In this document: one piece after another, positions 53,900 through 61,376 of the stretch
Position numbering within the stretch: position 1 is the stretch's first letter
How the letters are laid out: every line of letters begins with the position of its first letter
Program-made: the position numbers and the translations under genes
Source of the DNA: Bacillota bacterium
GTDB taxonomy: Bacteria; Bacillota; Sulfobacillia; JAIMAT01
Direction of reading: 5' to 3'
Length of the DNA: 64,000 nucleotides
NCBI GenBank assembly: GCA_029960955.1
Contig: JASBVS010000033.1
Span: 28,426-92,425, forward strand
The notes under the pieces: generated by a model
Database searches by the model: none
What the model saw: only the letters and a program-made list of their open reading frames with translations
What the model was told of the DNA's origin: nothing

Positions 53900-56221
53900 C
53901 TAGGAGTCCCCGCTCTCCCCGCCGCCGTCGCGGTAGGCGGCGAGCACGATGGCGGGCGGCGAGACGTAGACCATGGCCGTGGCTGCCGCCACGATCCCCG
54001 AGTCGTTGAAGAGCAGCGCCGCGACGCTGCCCAGCGCCGCGCCCGCGAAACCCGCCACCAGTGCAGGATGGCGCTTCTCGAACGCCTCCCCGAATCCTCC
54101 CGGCCGGAGCGCGACGAGCAGGTAGAGGAAGAGCGCCGCGAGGAAGAGCCAGCTCCAGTTGGTCAGGCGGATCAGCTTCCAGTTCATGCCCAGCTTGCGC
54201 ACCACGATCTGGAGGAAGCCGGCCAGGCCGCTCCCGCCCCGCGCCGCCTCGGCGAAGGCGCGACCGATGTGCGAGGAGTGGCCGGAGAGGAGGTCGAGGC
54301 CGACCATCACCCCGGCGCCCGCCACGAGCAGGCCCGCCGCCAGCACCGCCTCGCGCCAGCCCAGCCTCCGCCCGCTCAGCCGGACCGCGGCGACGAAGTA
54401 GCCGGCCAGCGCGGCCAGGGCGATGCCGAAGTTGGCGCTGAGCTGCGGGTCGAGGAGCACCAGGCCGATGGCGGCGAAGGCGAGGACGGCCGCCGCGCGC
54501 CAGCCCCGCCCGTTGCCGAGGAGGTCCAGGAGGCCGGTGATGCCCATCAGGCTGGCGCCGATCAGCACCCCGCCGTACTCGTTGCCCAGCCCGTAGAAGC
54601 GGGCCGCGTAGAGCGCGCTGTAGCCCAGCGGCGAGTTGGCGTCGGCCCAGGAGCCGCTGACGAGGTCGCCGAGGACGAAGCCGACGGTGGCCAGGTCGAT
54701 CCAGAAGAGCGGCGCCAGGAGACGCCTCCCCCGCGGGACCGGGAGGAGGAGCGCGAGGCCGCCGAAGGCGACGAGCATGGCCAGGAAGAGGGCCATCGAG
54801 GCGCCCGGCCCCAGGCGCGGGAAGAAGGCGAGCAGGAGGAGTCCCAGCGGCGAGACGCTGAAGACGACCAGCGCCGCCCGGAGCGCGCTGCGGATGCGCG
54901 CGGCCGTCCGCGGCAGGCTGAGGCGGATGGCGACCAGCGCCGCCGCCGAGGCGAAGAAGAGCACGATGCCGCTGATGACGAAGAAGTAGAGCAGCGACGG
55001 GCGGCGGGCGGCGTTGACCAGCGTCGAGGTGTAGACCGCCTGCACGCCTGCCGGCGGATCGGCCGCCGGCACCGTGCCCATCGGCCGGCCGGTGACGCCG
55101 GGCTCCCCCCGGGGCATCGGGATGTCCAGCGCCTGGAGGATGCTCGGCGCCACGTCGGCGATCTCCACCACCCCGGGCTCGCGCGTGGTCGGCGAGGTGA
55201 GGAGCGTGTGCGGCGCCACGCCCCTCCCCCAGGCCAGGATGGGCACCAGGTAGGCGTCCTGCCGCGCGGCCGGCGGACTCGGCGCCAGGCTCAGGACGAG
55301 GAGGAGGTCGCGCCGCGGGTCGAGGCGCCGCTGGAGCTCGCCGACGAGCCGGTCGGCCTCGGCCAGCGCCCGCCGGCGGGCCGCCTCGAGAGCCGCCGGC
55401 GTCATGGCGGGCGCCTCCGCCTCCACCCGCGCCATGTCTCCCGCGTCCACGACCACGAGTCCGACCGCCGCGGGCAGCCGGTCGTAGCTCTGGAGGAGGC
55501 GCGAGAGGCTCGTGCGCACGCCGCCCGGGAAGGAAGGATCGGCCACGAGGAGCCCTTCGTCGACGCGGCCGGCGTCCACCGCCCAGTTCCGGTCCATGGC
55601 CGCCGGCACCGCGTAACGCTGGAGCAGGCCCGCCGCGTCCGAGTTGCCGAGGACCGCCGTCGCGCGTCCGGCCGCGTGGAGCGCCTCGCCCAGGAAGCCG
55701 AAGGGCGGTTGCACCTCCGGCATCGCCTCTGCCTGCTGGCTCAGGAGCGGCCCCATGCCCAGCTCGAGGACGGCCGCGCCGGCGGGCGGCCTCCTCCCGT
55801 AGCGCCAGAGGTAGGCGTCGGCCGCGGTGGCGCCGGCGTCGGGCAGGCCGGCCGGCACCCGCTCCCCCCGCTGGTAGGCCTCGTCCAGGCTCGGGCCCCC
55901 CGCCTGGACGCTGCCGCTGCCCAGCGCCAGGGCGGCCGTCGCGGGCGAGTTCCGCTGGGGGGTCAGCACGTTGACCAGCCCCACCGCACCCTCCCGCTCC
56001 ATCCGCTGGAGTGCCGGCAGGCGGGCGCCCGCGACGTCGGGCCAGTCCACGTAAGGAAGCAGGACCACCACCGCGCGGCCGCGCGCGCCCCCGGAGCCCT
56101 CGCTCCCGCCCTGGGCGAGCGCCACCCTCGGGGAGAACGGGCTGCCGAGAAGGAACAGAAAGAGAAGACCCGTGGCCGCGGCGGCCGAGAAGCGTCGGGC
56201 CGGCCCCTGGCGCGTATCCAT
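53900..56221 (-). CDS. Phosphatase-like extracellular domain fused to polytopic membrane domain
   Basis: A 773-residue protein I do not recognise by name. A signal peptide (AAATGLLFLFLLGSPFSPRVALA) leads a domain of about 380 residues with alkaline-phosphatase/phosphopentomutase-like features (PALQRMEREGAVGLVNV, VVVDAGDMARVE, GVVEIADVAPSILQAL). About ten membrane helices follow, with conserved-looking FYGLGNEYGGVLIGASL and LLFNDSGIVAAATA loops. The fold suggests envelope or cell-surface phosphate-group chemistry; this is inference. ATG 56221; an extended -10 lies upstream. Confidence 0.8.
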   Translation of the reverse strand: MDTRQGPARRFSAAAATGLLFLFLLGSPFSPRVALAQGGSEGSGGARGRAVVVLLPYVDWPDVAGARLPALQRMEREGAVGLVNVLTPQRNSPATAALALGSGSVQAGGPSLDEAYQRGERVPAGLPDAGATAADAYLWRYGRRPPAGAAVLELGMGPLLSQQAEAMPEVQPPFGFLGEALHAAGRATAVLGNSDAAGLLQRYAVPAAMDRNWAVDAGRVDEGLLVADPSFPGGVRTSLSRLLQSYDRLPAAVGLVVVDAGDMARVEAEAPAMTPAALEAARRRALAEADRLVGELQRRLDPRRDLLLVLSLAPSPPAARQDAYLVPILAWGRGVAPHTLLTSPTTREPGVVEIADVAPSILQALDIPMPRGEPGVTGRPMGTVPAADPPAGVQAVYTSTLVNAARRPSLLYFFVISGIVLFFASAAALVAIRLSLPRTAARIRSALRAALVVFSVSPLGLLLLAFFPRLGPGASMALFLAMLVAFGGLALLLPVPRGRRLLAPLFWIDLATVGFVLGDLVSGSWADANSPLGYSALYAARFYGLGNEYGGVLIGASLMGITGLLDLLGNGRGWRAAAVLAFAAIGLVLLDPQLSANFGIALAALAGYFVAAVRLSGRRLGWREAVLAAGLLVAGAGVMVGLDLLSGHSSHIGRAFAEAARGGSGLAGFLQIVVRKLGMNWKLIRLTNWSWLFLAALFLYLLVALRPGGFGEAFEKRHPALVAGFAGAALGSVAALLFNDSGIVAAATAMVYVSPPAIVLAAYRDGGGESGDS

Positions 56222-56254
56222 CCCTCCCGGTCGAGACCTCGGCGCAACGGAGCG

Positions 56255-56263
56255 ATTGTAGCA
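56255..56263 (-). promoter_or_regulatory. Extended -10 promoter element
   Basis: On the minus strand TGCTACAAT is an extended -10 (TGn plus TACAAT), 34 bases before the ATG of the membrane phosphatase-like gene. No -35 is evident, as is allowed for extended -10 promoters. Confidence 0.45.
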
Positions 56264-56382
56264 CGGGCCCCCGGCGCCCCGTTCCGCCGCGGGCCGGCGA
56301 CCGGGGCCGTGGGCCGCGCGCCGCGCGCGGCTTAAGGCGGCTTTTCCGCGTCCGATGCGACTCCTGGAGAGGGGTGTCTCGC

Positions 56383-57186
56383 TTGGACATCACGCTTCCG
56401 CTCGGTCTCCTGGTCGCCGTGGGGGCCATCCTCGGATCGCAGCTGATGGAGGGGGCCCATCTGGCGGCACTGCTCAACCCCTCCGCCATCCTCCTGGTGC
56501 TGGGCGGCACCATCGGCGCCACCGTCATCAGCTCGCGCCGGGAAGACCTGGCCACCGTTCCGCGGAGCTTCGCCATCGCCTTCCGTTCCGAGCCCCGCGA
56601 CCGGCGGGGCCTGCTGGAGGAGCTGGTGGCGCTGGCGCAGAAGGCGCGCCGCGAAGGGCTGCTGGCCATCGAGGACGACCTGGCGGGCGTCCGCGAGCCC
56701 TTCCTGGCGCGCGGCATGCAGATGGTGGTCGACGGCAGCGAACCCGAACTGGTGCGGGAGATGCTGGAGGCGGAGACCGAGGCGGAGCTGGGGCGGTGGG
56801 AGCGGGCAGCCGGCGTCCTGGAGGCGGCCGGAGGCTACTCCCCCACCATGGGCATCATCGGCACGGTGCTCGGGCTCGTCCACGTGCTGGGCAACCTCTC
56901 CGACACCTCGCGCATCGGGCCGGCCATCGCGGTCGCCTTCATGGCCACCTTCTACGGGATCTTCCTCGCCAACGTCCTCTGGCTGCCCCTGGGTGCCCGC
57001 GTGCATGCGCGCGCCCAGAGCCAGTCGGAGTGGCGGCGGGTCATCCTGGAGGGGATCCTCTCGGTGGCCAACGGGGAGAGCCCCAACGTGGTGCGCGAGA
57101 AGCTGGCCACGCTGAGCGGCATCCCCCTGGGCGAGGCGGGCGAGCCGGCCGCCTCCCGGGTGGCGGCGCGTGAGCAGCATGCGTAG
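56383..57186 (+). CDS. motA: Flagellar motor protein MotA
   Basis: MotA, the proton-channel stator subunit, 267 residues. Four membrane helices are visible: LPLGLLVAVGAILGSQLMEG, NPSAILLVLGGTIGATVISS, GYSPTMGIIGTVLGLVHVLGN and AIAVAFMATFYGIFLANVLWLPL. They flank the cytoplasmic loop with REGLLAIEDDL. TTG 56383 is the start, 7 bases after GAGAGGGGTG; the ORF track begins far upstream. It overlaps motB by 17 bases. No other flagellar genes are near. Confidence 0.95.
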   Translation: MDITLPLGLLVAVGAILGSQLMEGAHLAALLNPSAILLVLGGTIGATVISSRREDLATVPRSFAIAFRSEPRDRRGLLEELVALAQKARREGLLAIEDDLAGVREPFLARGMQMVVDGSEPELVREMLEAETEAELGRWERAAGVLEAAGGYSPTMGIIGTVLGLVHVLGNLSDTSRIGPAIAVAFMATFYGIFLANVLWLPLGARVHARAQSQSEWRRVILEGILSVANGESPNVVREKLATLSGIPLGEAGEPAASRVAAREQHA

Positions 57187-57964
57187 GTCCGCGGCTCGGC
57201 CCAAGTCCGAGGCGGCCGGCATGATGCGCTGGCTCCTCACCTACGCCGACATGATCACCCTCCTGCTCGCCTTCTTCATCGTGCTCTACTCCATGTCGCA
57301 GCTGGACCAGGCGAAGTACCAGCAGCTGGCCGCGGCGCTGCGCTCGCTGCTCAGCGGCGGGGGGAGCTCGGCCATCGTCGTCAGCGAGGCGGCGAGCGAG
57401 GGCCAGGGCATCCTGCACATGGCGCCGCCGCGCACCGACACCCGGGAAGGAAGCGACCTCCGCGCCATCGGCGAGCGCGTCGCGGCCGCCCTGCGCCAGC
57501 GCGGCCTCGGCGACCGGGTGCAGGTCGTCCTGACCGGCCACGAGCTGCAGATCAGCCTGGGCGAGTCGGTCTTCTTCGACACGGGCAGCGCCCGGCTGAA
57601 ACCGGCCGCCCTCCCCGTCCTCGACTCCATCGCCGCGGCCCTGCACGACCTGCCCAACCCGGTGGAGGTGCACGGCTTCGCGGACAGCCGCCCCATCAAC
57701 ACCGGCCTCTTCCCCAGCAACTGGGAGCTCTCCGCCTACCGGGCGACCACGGTCATCCGCTACCTCCAGTCCCGCGGCATCGACCCGCGCCGCCTGACGG
57801 CGGTCGCCTACGGCGAGTACCACCCGCTGGTGCCGAACACCGATCCGGCCGGCATGGCGCTCAACCGTCGCGTCGACATCGTCGTCCTGCGCCAGACGGA
57901 GACGAACACGCCGCCCGAGCAGATCTGGCCGCCGCAGAAGGCGCCGAGCGCGGGCGGCGGCTGA
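57170..57964 (+). CDS. motB: Flagellar motor protein MotB
   Basis: MotB, 264 residues: one membrane helix with the proton-carrying Asp (LLTYADMITLLLAFFIVLYSM), a plug/linker region, and an OmpA-like peptidoglycan-binding domain (VFFDTGSARLKPAALPVLDS, VHGFADSRPINTG, NWELSAYRATTVIRYL, NRRVDIVVL). GTG 57170 is within motA; ATG 57179 is an alternative. It forms the stator with MotA. Confidence 0.95.
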   Translation: MSSMRRSAARPKSEAAGMMRWLLTYADMITLLLAFFIVLYSMSQLDQAKYQQLAAALRSLLSGGGSSAIVVSEAASEGQGILHMAPPRTDTREGSDLRAIGERVAAALRQRGLGDRVQVVLTGHELQISLGESVFFDTGSARLKPAALPVLDSIAAALHDLPNPVEVHGFADSRPINTGLFPSNWELSAYRATTVIRYLQSRGIDPRRLTAVAYGEYHPLVPNTDPAGMALNRRVDIVVLRQTETNTPPEQIWPPQKAPSAGGG

Positions 57965-58022
57965 GGCGGAGGGCGGCCGGTTCCGGGCGGCCGCGCCACC
58001 CCTTCCTGCCGGCTTCGCACGT

Positions 58023-58460
58023 TCAGACCGAGAACCAGAGGGCGACGAGCAGGGCGACGAGGACCAGCAGGTTGAGCCCCATGCTCAGGCCGTGGAGCGT
58101 GCCGAAGGCGGGCGAACCGGCGGCGTGGACGCGGGGCTCCACCACCCACCAGGCGACGAGGTCGATGACCAGGGCCGCGACCAGGGCGAGCGCGGCGGGG
58201 CCGGGCGAGCCGGCCGGGCCCGGCCGGGCGGCGGGCAGGCGCGGTGCCAGCGCCAGCACGCCCAGCGAGACCAGCGCGGCCAGCGCCCCGTGCAGGTAGT
58301 AGGTGGGAAAGATGGCGCCGACCACCCTGCCTCCGCCCTCCGTGCCGAGGAGGCGGAAGACGGCCGGCGCCACCGTGAGGCTGAAGAAGAGGATCGCCCC
58401 CAGCCAGACGCCGATGGAGCCGAAGTAGAGAAAGGCGAGAAGCGTGCGCAGCGAGCGCAC
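58023..58460 (-). CDS. DUF4149/TMEM205-like membrane protein
   Basis: A 145-residue membrane protein with four helices (LLAFLYFGSIGVWLGAILFFSLTVAP, GALAALVSLGVLALAP, ALALVAALVIDLVAWWVVEP, GLSMGLNLLVLVALLVALW). The pattern FSLTVAPAVFRLL and LHGLSMGLNL resembles DUF4149; function unknown. The GTG start codon and its upstream sequence lie at the edge of the 1461-bp tandem duplication, so the same start region also occurs at 59921 in front of the leuS remnant. Confidence 0.8.
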   Translation of the reverse strand: MRSLRTLLAFLYFGSIGVWLGAILFFSLTVAPAVFRLLGTEGGGRVVGAIFPTYYLHGALAALVSLGVLALAPRLPAARPGPAGSPGPAALALVAALVIDLVAWWVVEPRVHAAGSPAFGTLHGLSMGLNLLVLVALLVALWFSV

Positions 58461-59915
58461 CCCCTTCCTGCTTCCTGCCTGCTTCCTGCGCGGAGGCGGC
58501 GGGGGTCAGGCCCGGCCCAGCCCGAGGCCCACCGCCTCCTTCACCTGCCGCACCGTCGACTCGGCGATGGCCGCGGCGCGCTCGGCGCCCTGGCGCAGCA
58601 CCTGCTCGAGGTAGCCCGGCTCGGCCTCCATCTCCGCCAGACGGCGCTGGATGGGCTCCATGCCCGCGATCACCGCCTCGGCCAGGTCGGCCTTGAAGCG
58701 GGCGTAGCCGGTCTCGCGGTACTCCCGCTCCAGCTCGTGCACGGGGCGACCGCTGAAGCCCGAGAAGATGGTGAGCAGGTTGGCGATCGCAGGCTTCGCC
58801 TCGGGGTCGTAGATCACCTCGCGACCGGAGTCGGTGACCGCGCGGGCGATCTTCCTGCGGATGACGTCGGGGCTGTCGGTGAAGCTGATGTAGCTGGAGG
58901 GGCTCTCGGCGCTCTTGGACATCTTCGCCTGCGGGTTGTCCAGCGCCATGATCCGCGCGCCCAGCGGCGGGATCAGCGGCTCGGGCAGCCGGAAGAGCGG
59001 GCCGAAGCGGCGGTTGATCCGCTCGGCCAGGTCGCGCGTCAGCTCGACGTGCTGCTTCTGATCCTCGCCCACCGGCACCACGTCCGCCTGGTAGAGGAGG
59101 ATGTCGGCCGCCATCAGCACGGGATAGTTGAAGAGGCCGGCGGAGACCGACTCCTGCCCGCCCTTGCGCGACTTGTCCTTGAACTGCGTCATGCGGCTCA
59201 GCTCGCCGAAGGTGGCGAAGCAGTTGAGGATCCAGGCCAGCTCCGTGTGGGCGGGGACGTCGGACTGGACGAAGACCGTCGAGCGCGAGGGGTCGATCCC
59301 GGCTGCCAGGTAGAAGGCCGCCACCTCGCGGATCTGCTCGCGCAGCTCCCCGGGATCCTGCGGGACGGTGATGGCGTGGAGGTCGACCACGCAGTAGATG
59401 CCCTCGTAGACGTCCTGGAGCTGGACGAACTGGCGGAAGGCGCCCAGGTAGTTGCCGATGTGGATGTTCCCCGAAGGCTGGACGCCCGAAAAAGCGCGCT
59501 TCACACCCCTGCCTCCTTGCCGGTCGCGGCCGCGCCTGCCCCCGGGCCGGCACTAGCCGACGACCACGTTGACCAGCTTATCCGGAACGGTGATCAGGCG
59601 CCGCACCGGCTTCCCCGCCACGTAGGGCCGGTCGCGGACCGACTCCAGGGCGCGGCGCGCCAGCTCCTCCTCCGGAAGCCCGCGCGGGACGGAGATCCGC
59701 TCGCGGACGCGGCCGTTCACCTGGACGACGACCACCACTTCCTCGTCCACCAGCGCCGCCGGGTCGGCCTCCGGCCAGCTCTCCAGGTGGATCGAGCTCG
59801 CGTGGCCCAGGCGGTGCCAGAGCTCCTCGCTCAGGAAGGGCGCCATGGGCGCCAGGCAGAGCAGCAGCCGCTCCACCGCCTGCCGGTAGGCGGCGCTCTG
59901 CGCGAGCCCCTGTTG
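58455..59915. repeat. Tandem duplication, unit A (1461 bp)
   Basis: First unit of a direct tandem duplication; every position in A has its match 1461 bases downstream in B. It spans the first bases of the DUF4149 gene, trpS and the last part of leuS. Three-frame ORF translations agree between units, so the DNA is essentially identical, with a mismatch seen only at the right edge (59913 versus 61374). Confidence 0.93.
58506..59504 (-). CDS. trpS: Tryptophan-tRNA ligase, duplicate copy A
   Basis: TrpRS, 332 residues, identical in protein sequence to the copy at 59967. HIGN at 15-18 (HIGH motif), KMSKS near 194-198, and class I signatures FSGVQPSGNIHIGNYLGAFR and LNCFATFGELSRMTQFKDKS are intact. 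The GTG start has GGAGG 7 bases upstream, inside the duplicated unit. Nothing marks this copy as defective, so both should be functional. Confidence 0.95.
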   Translation of the reverse strand: MKRAFSGVQPSGNIHIGNYLGAFRQFVQLQDVYEGIYCVVDLHAITVPQDPGELREQIREVAAFYLAAGIDPSRSTVFVQSDVPAHTELAWILNCFATFGELSRMTQFKDKSRKGGQESVSAGLFNYPVLMAADILLYQADVVPVGEDQKQHVELTRDLAERINRRFGPLFRLPEPLIPPLGARIMALDNPQAKMSKSAESPSSYISFTDSPDVIRRKIARAVTDSGREVIYDPEAKPAIANLLTIFSGFSGRPVHELEREYRETGYARFKADLAEAVIAGMEPIQRRLAEMEAEPGYLEQVLRQGAERAAAIAESTVRQVKEAVGLGLGRA

Positions 59916-59921
59916 GCGCAC
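59553..59921 (-). pseudogene. Orphan 3' fragment of leuS
   Basis: The last 120 or so codons of leuS (QGLAQSAAYRQAVERLLLCL to the stop), identical to the 3' end of the full gene at 61014 apart from a synonymous CAG to CAA at the junction. It encodes only part of the anticodon-binding and C-terminal domains, so it cannot aminoacylate. It arose from the tandem duplication. Its GTG start and preceding sequence were supplied by the DUF4149 gene, in frame, so a 122-residue peptide could be made. Confidence 0.9.
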
Positions 59922-61376
59922 CCCCTTCCTGCTTCCTGCCTGCTTCCTGCGCGGAGGCGGCGGGGGTCAGGCCCGGCCCAGCCCGAGGCCCACCGCCTCC
60001 TTCACCTGCCGCACCGTCGACTCGGCGATGGCCGCGGCGCGCTCGGCGCCCTGGCGCAGCACCTGCTCGAGGTAGCCCGGCTCGGCCTCCATCTCCGCCA
60101 GACGGCGCTGGATGGGCTCCATGCCCGCGATCACCGCCTCGGCCAGGTCGGCCTTGAAGCGGGCGTAGCCGGTCTCGCGGTACTCCCGCTCCAGCTCGTG
60201 CACGGGGCGACCGCTGAAGCCCGAGAAGATGGTGAGCAGGTTGGCGATCGCAGGCTTCGCCTCGGGGTCGTAGATCACCTCGCGACCGGAGTCGGTGACC
60301 GCGCGGGCGATCTTCCTGCGGATGACGTCGGGGCTGTCGGTGAAGCTGATGTAGCTGGAGGGGCTCTCGGCGCTCTTGGACATCTTCGCCTGCGGGTTGT
60401 CCAGCGCCATGATCCGCGCGCCCAGCGGCGGGATCAGCGGCTCGGGCAGCCGGAAGAGCGGGCCGAAGCGGCGGTTGATCCGCTCGGCCAGGTCGCGCGT
60501 CAGCTCGACGTGCTGCTTCTGATCCTCGCCCACCGGCACCACGTCCGCCTGGTAGAGGAGGATGTCGGCCGCCATCAGCACGGGATAGTTGAAGAGGCCG
60601 GCGGAGACCGACTCCTGCCCGCCCTTGCGCGACTTGTCCTTGAACTGCGTCATGCGGCTCAGCTCGCCGAAGGTGGCGAAGCAGTTGAGGATCCAGGCCA
60701 GCTCCGTGTGGGCGGGGACGTCGGACTGGACGAAGACCGTCGAGCGCGAGGGGTCGATCCCGGCTGCCAGGTAGAAGGCCGCCACCTCGCGGATCTGCTC
60801 GCGCAGCTCCCCGGGATCCTGCGGGACGGTGATGGCGTGGAGGTCGACCACGCAGTAGATGCCCTCGTAGACGTCCTGGAGCTGGACGAACTGGCGGAAG
60901 GCGCCCAGGTAGTTGCCGATGTGGATGTTCCCCGAAGGCTGGACGCCCGAAAAAGCGCGCTTCACACCCCTGCCTCCTTGCCGGTCGCGGCCGCGCCTGC
61001 CCCCGGGCCGGCACTAGCCGACGACCACGTTGACCAGCTTATCCGGAACGGTGATCAGGCGCCGCACCGGCTTCCCCGCCACGTAGGGCCGGTCGCGGAC
61101 CGACTCCAGGGCGCGGCGCGCCAGCTCCTCCTCCGGAAGCCCGCGCGGGACGGAGATCCGCTCGCGGACGCGGCCGTTCACCTGGACGACGACCACCACT
61201 TCCTCGTCCACCAGCGCCGCCGGGTCGGCCTCCGGCCAGCTCTCCAGGTGGATCGAGCTCGCGTGGCCCAGGCGGTGCCAGAGCTCCTCGCTCAGGAAGG
61301 GCGCCATGGGCGCCAGGCAGAGCAGCAGCCGCTCCACCGCCTGCCGGTAGGCGGCGCTCTGCGCGAGCCCCTGCTG
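59916..61376. repeat. Tandem duplication, unit B (1461 bp)
   Basis: Second unit, directly abutting unit A at 59915/59916. Left homology begins at GCGCAC (58455/59916); right homology ends in leuS near CTGCTG (61376). No long flanking direct repeat is visible at the breakpoints, so the event looks like a short-homology or replication-slippage duplication, unless it is an assembly artefact. Confidence 0.93.
59967..60965 (-). CDS. trpS: Tryptophan-tRNA ligase, copy B (in native leuS-trpS order)
   Basis: TrpRS, identical to the copy at 58506. It catalyses Trp-tRNA formation; class I motifs HIGN and KMSKS are present, and length (332) is normal. It begins with GTG at 60965, 48 bases after the leuS stop, and is thus the copy still adjacent to full-length leuS. 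Transcription is presumably from the leuS promoter. Confidence 0.95.
   Translation of the reverse strand: MKRAFSGVQPSGNIHIGNYLGAFRQFVQLQDVYEGIYCVVDLHAITVPQDPGELREQIREVAAFYLAAGIDPSRSTVFVQSDVPAHTELAWILNCFATFGELSRMTQFKDKSRKGGQESVSAGLFNYPVLMAADILLYQADVVPVGEDQKQHVELTRDLAERINRRFGPLFRLPEPLIPPLGARIMALDNPQAKMSKSAESPSSYISFTDSPDVIRRKIARAVTDSGREVIYDPEAKPAIANLLTIFSGFSGRPVHELEREYRETGYARFKADLAEAVIAGMEPIQRRLAEMEAEPGYLEQVLRQGAERAAAIAESTVRQVKEAVGLGLGRA

Noticed and set aside
53085-56717. 1210-aa minus-strand ORF
   Set aside because: Only its last 254 residues are a real protein (FAH family); the rest is an alternative frame of the membrane phosphatase-like gene and upstream DNA.
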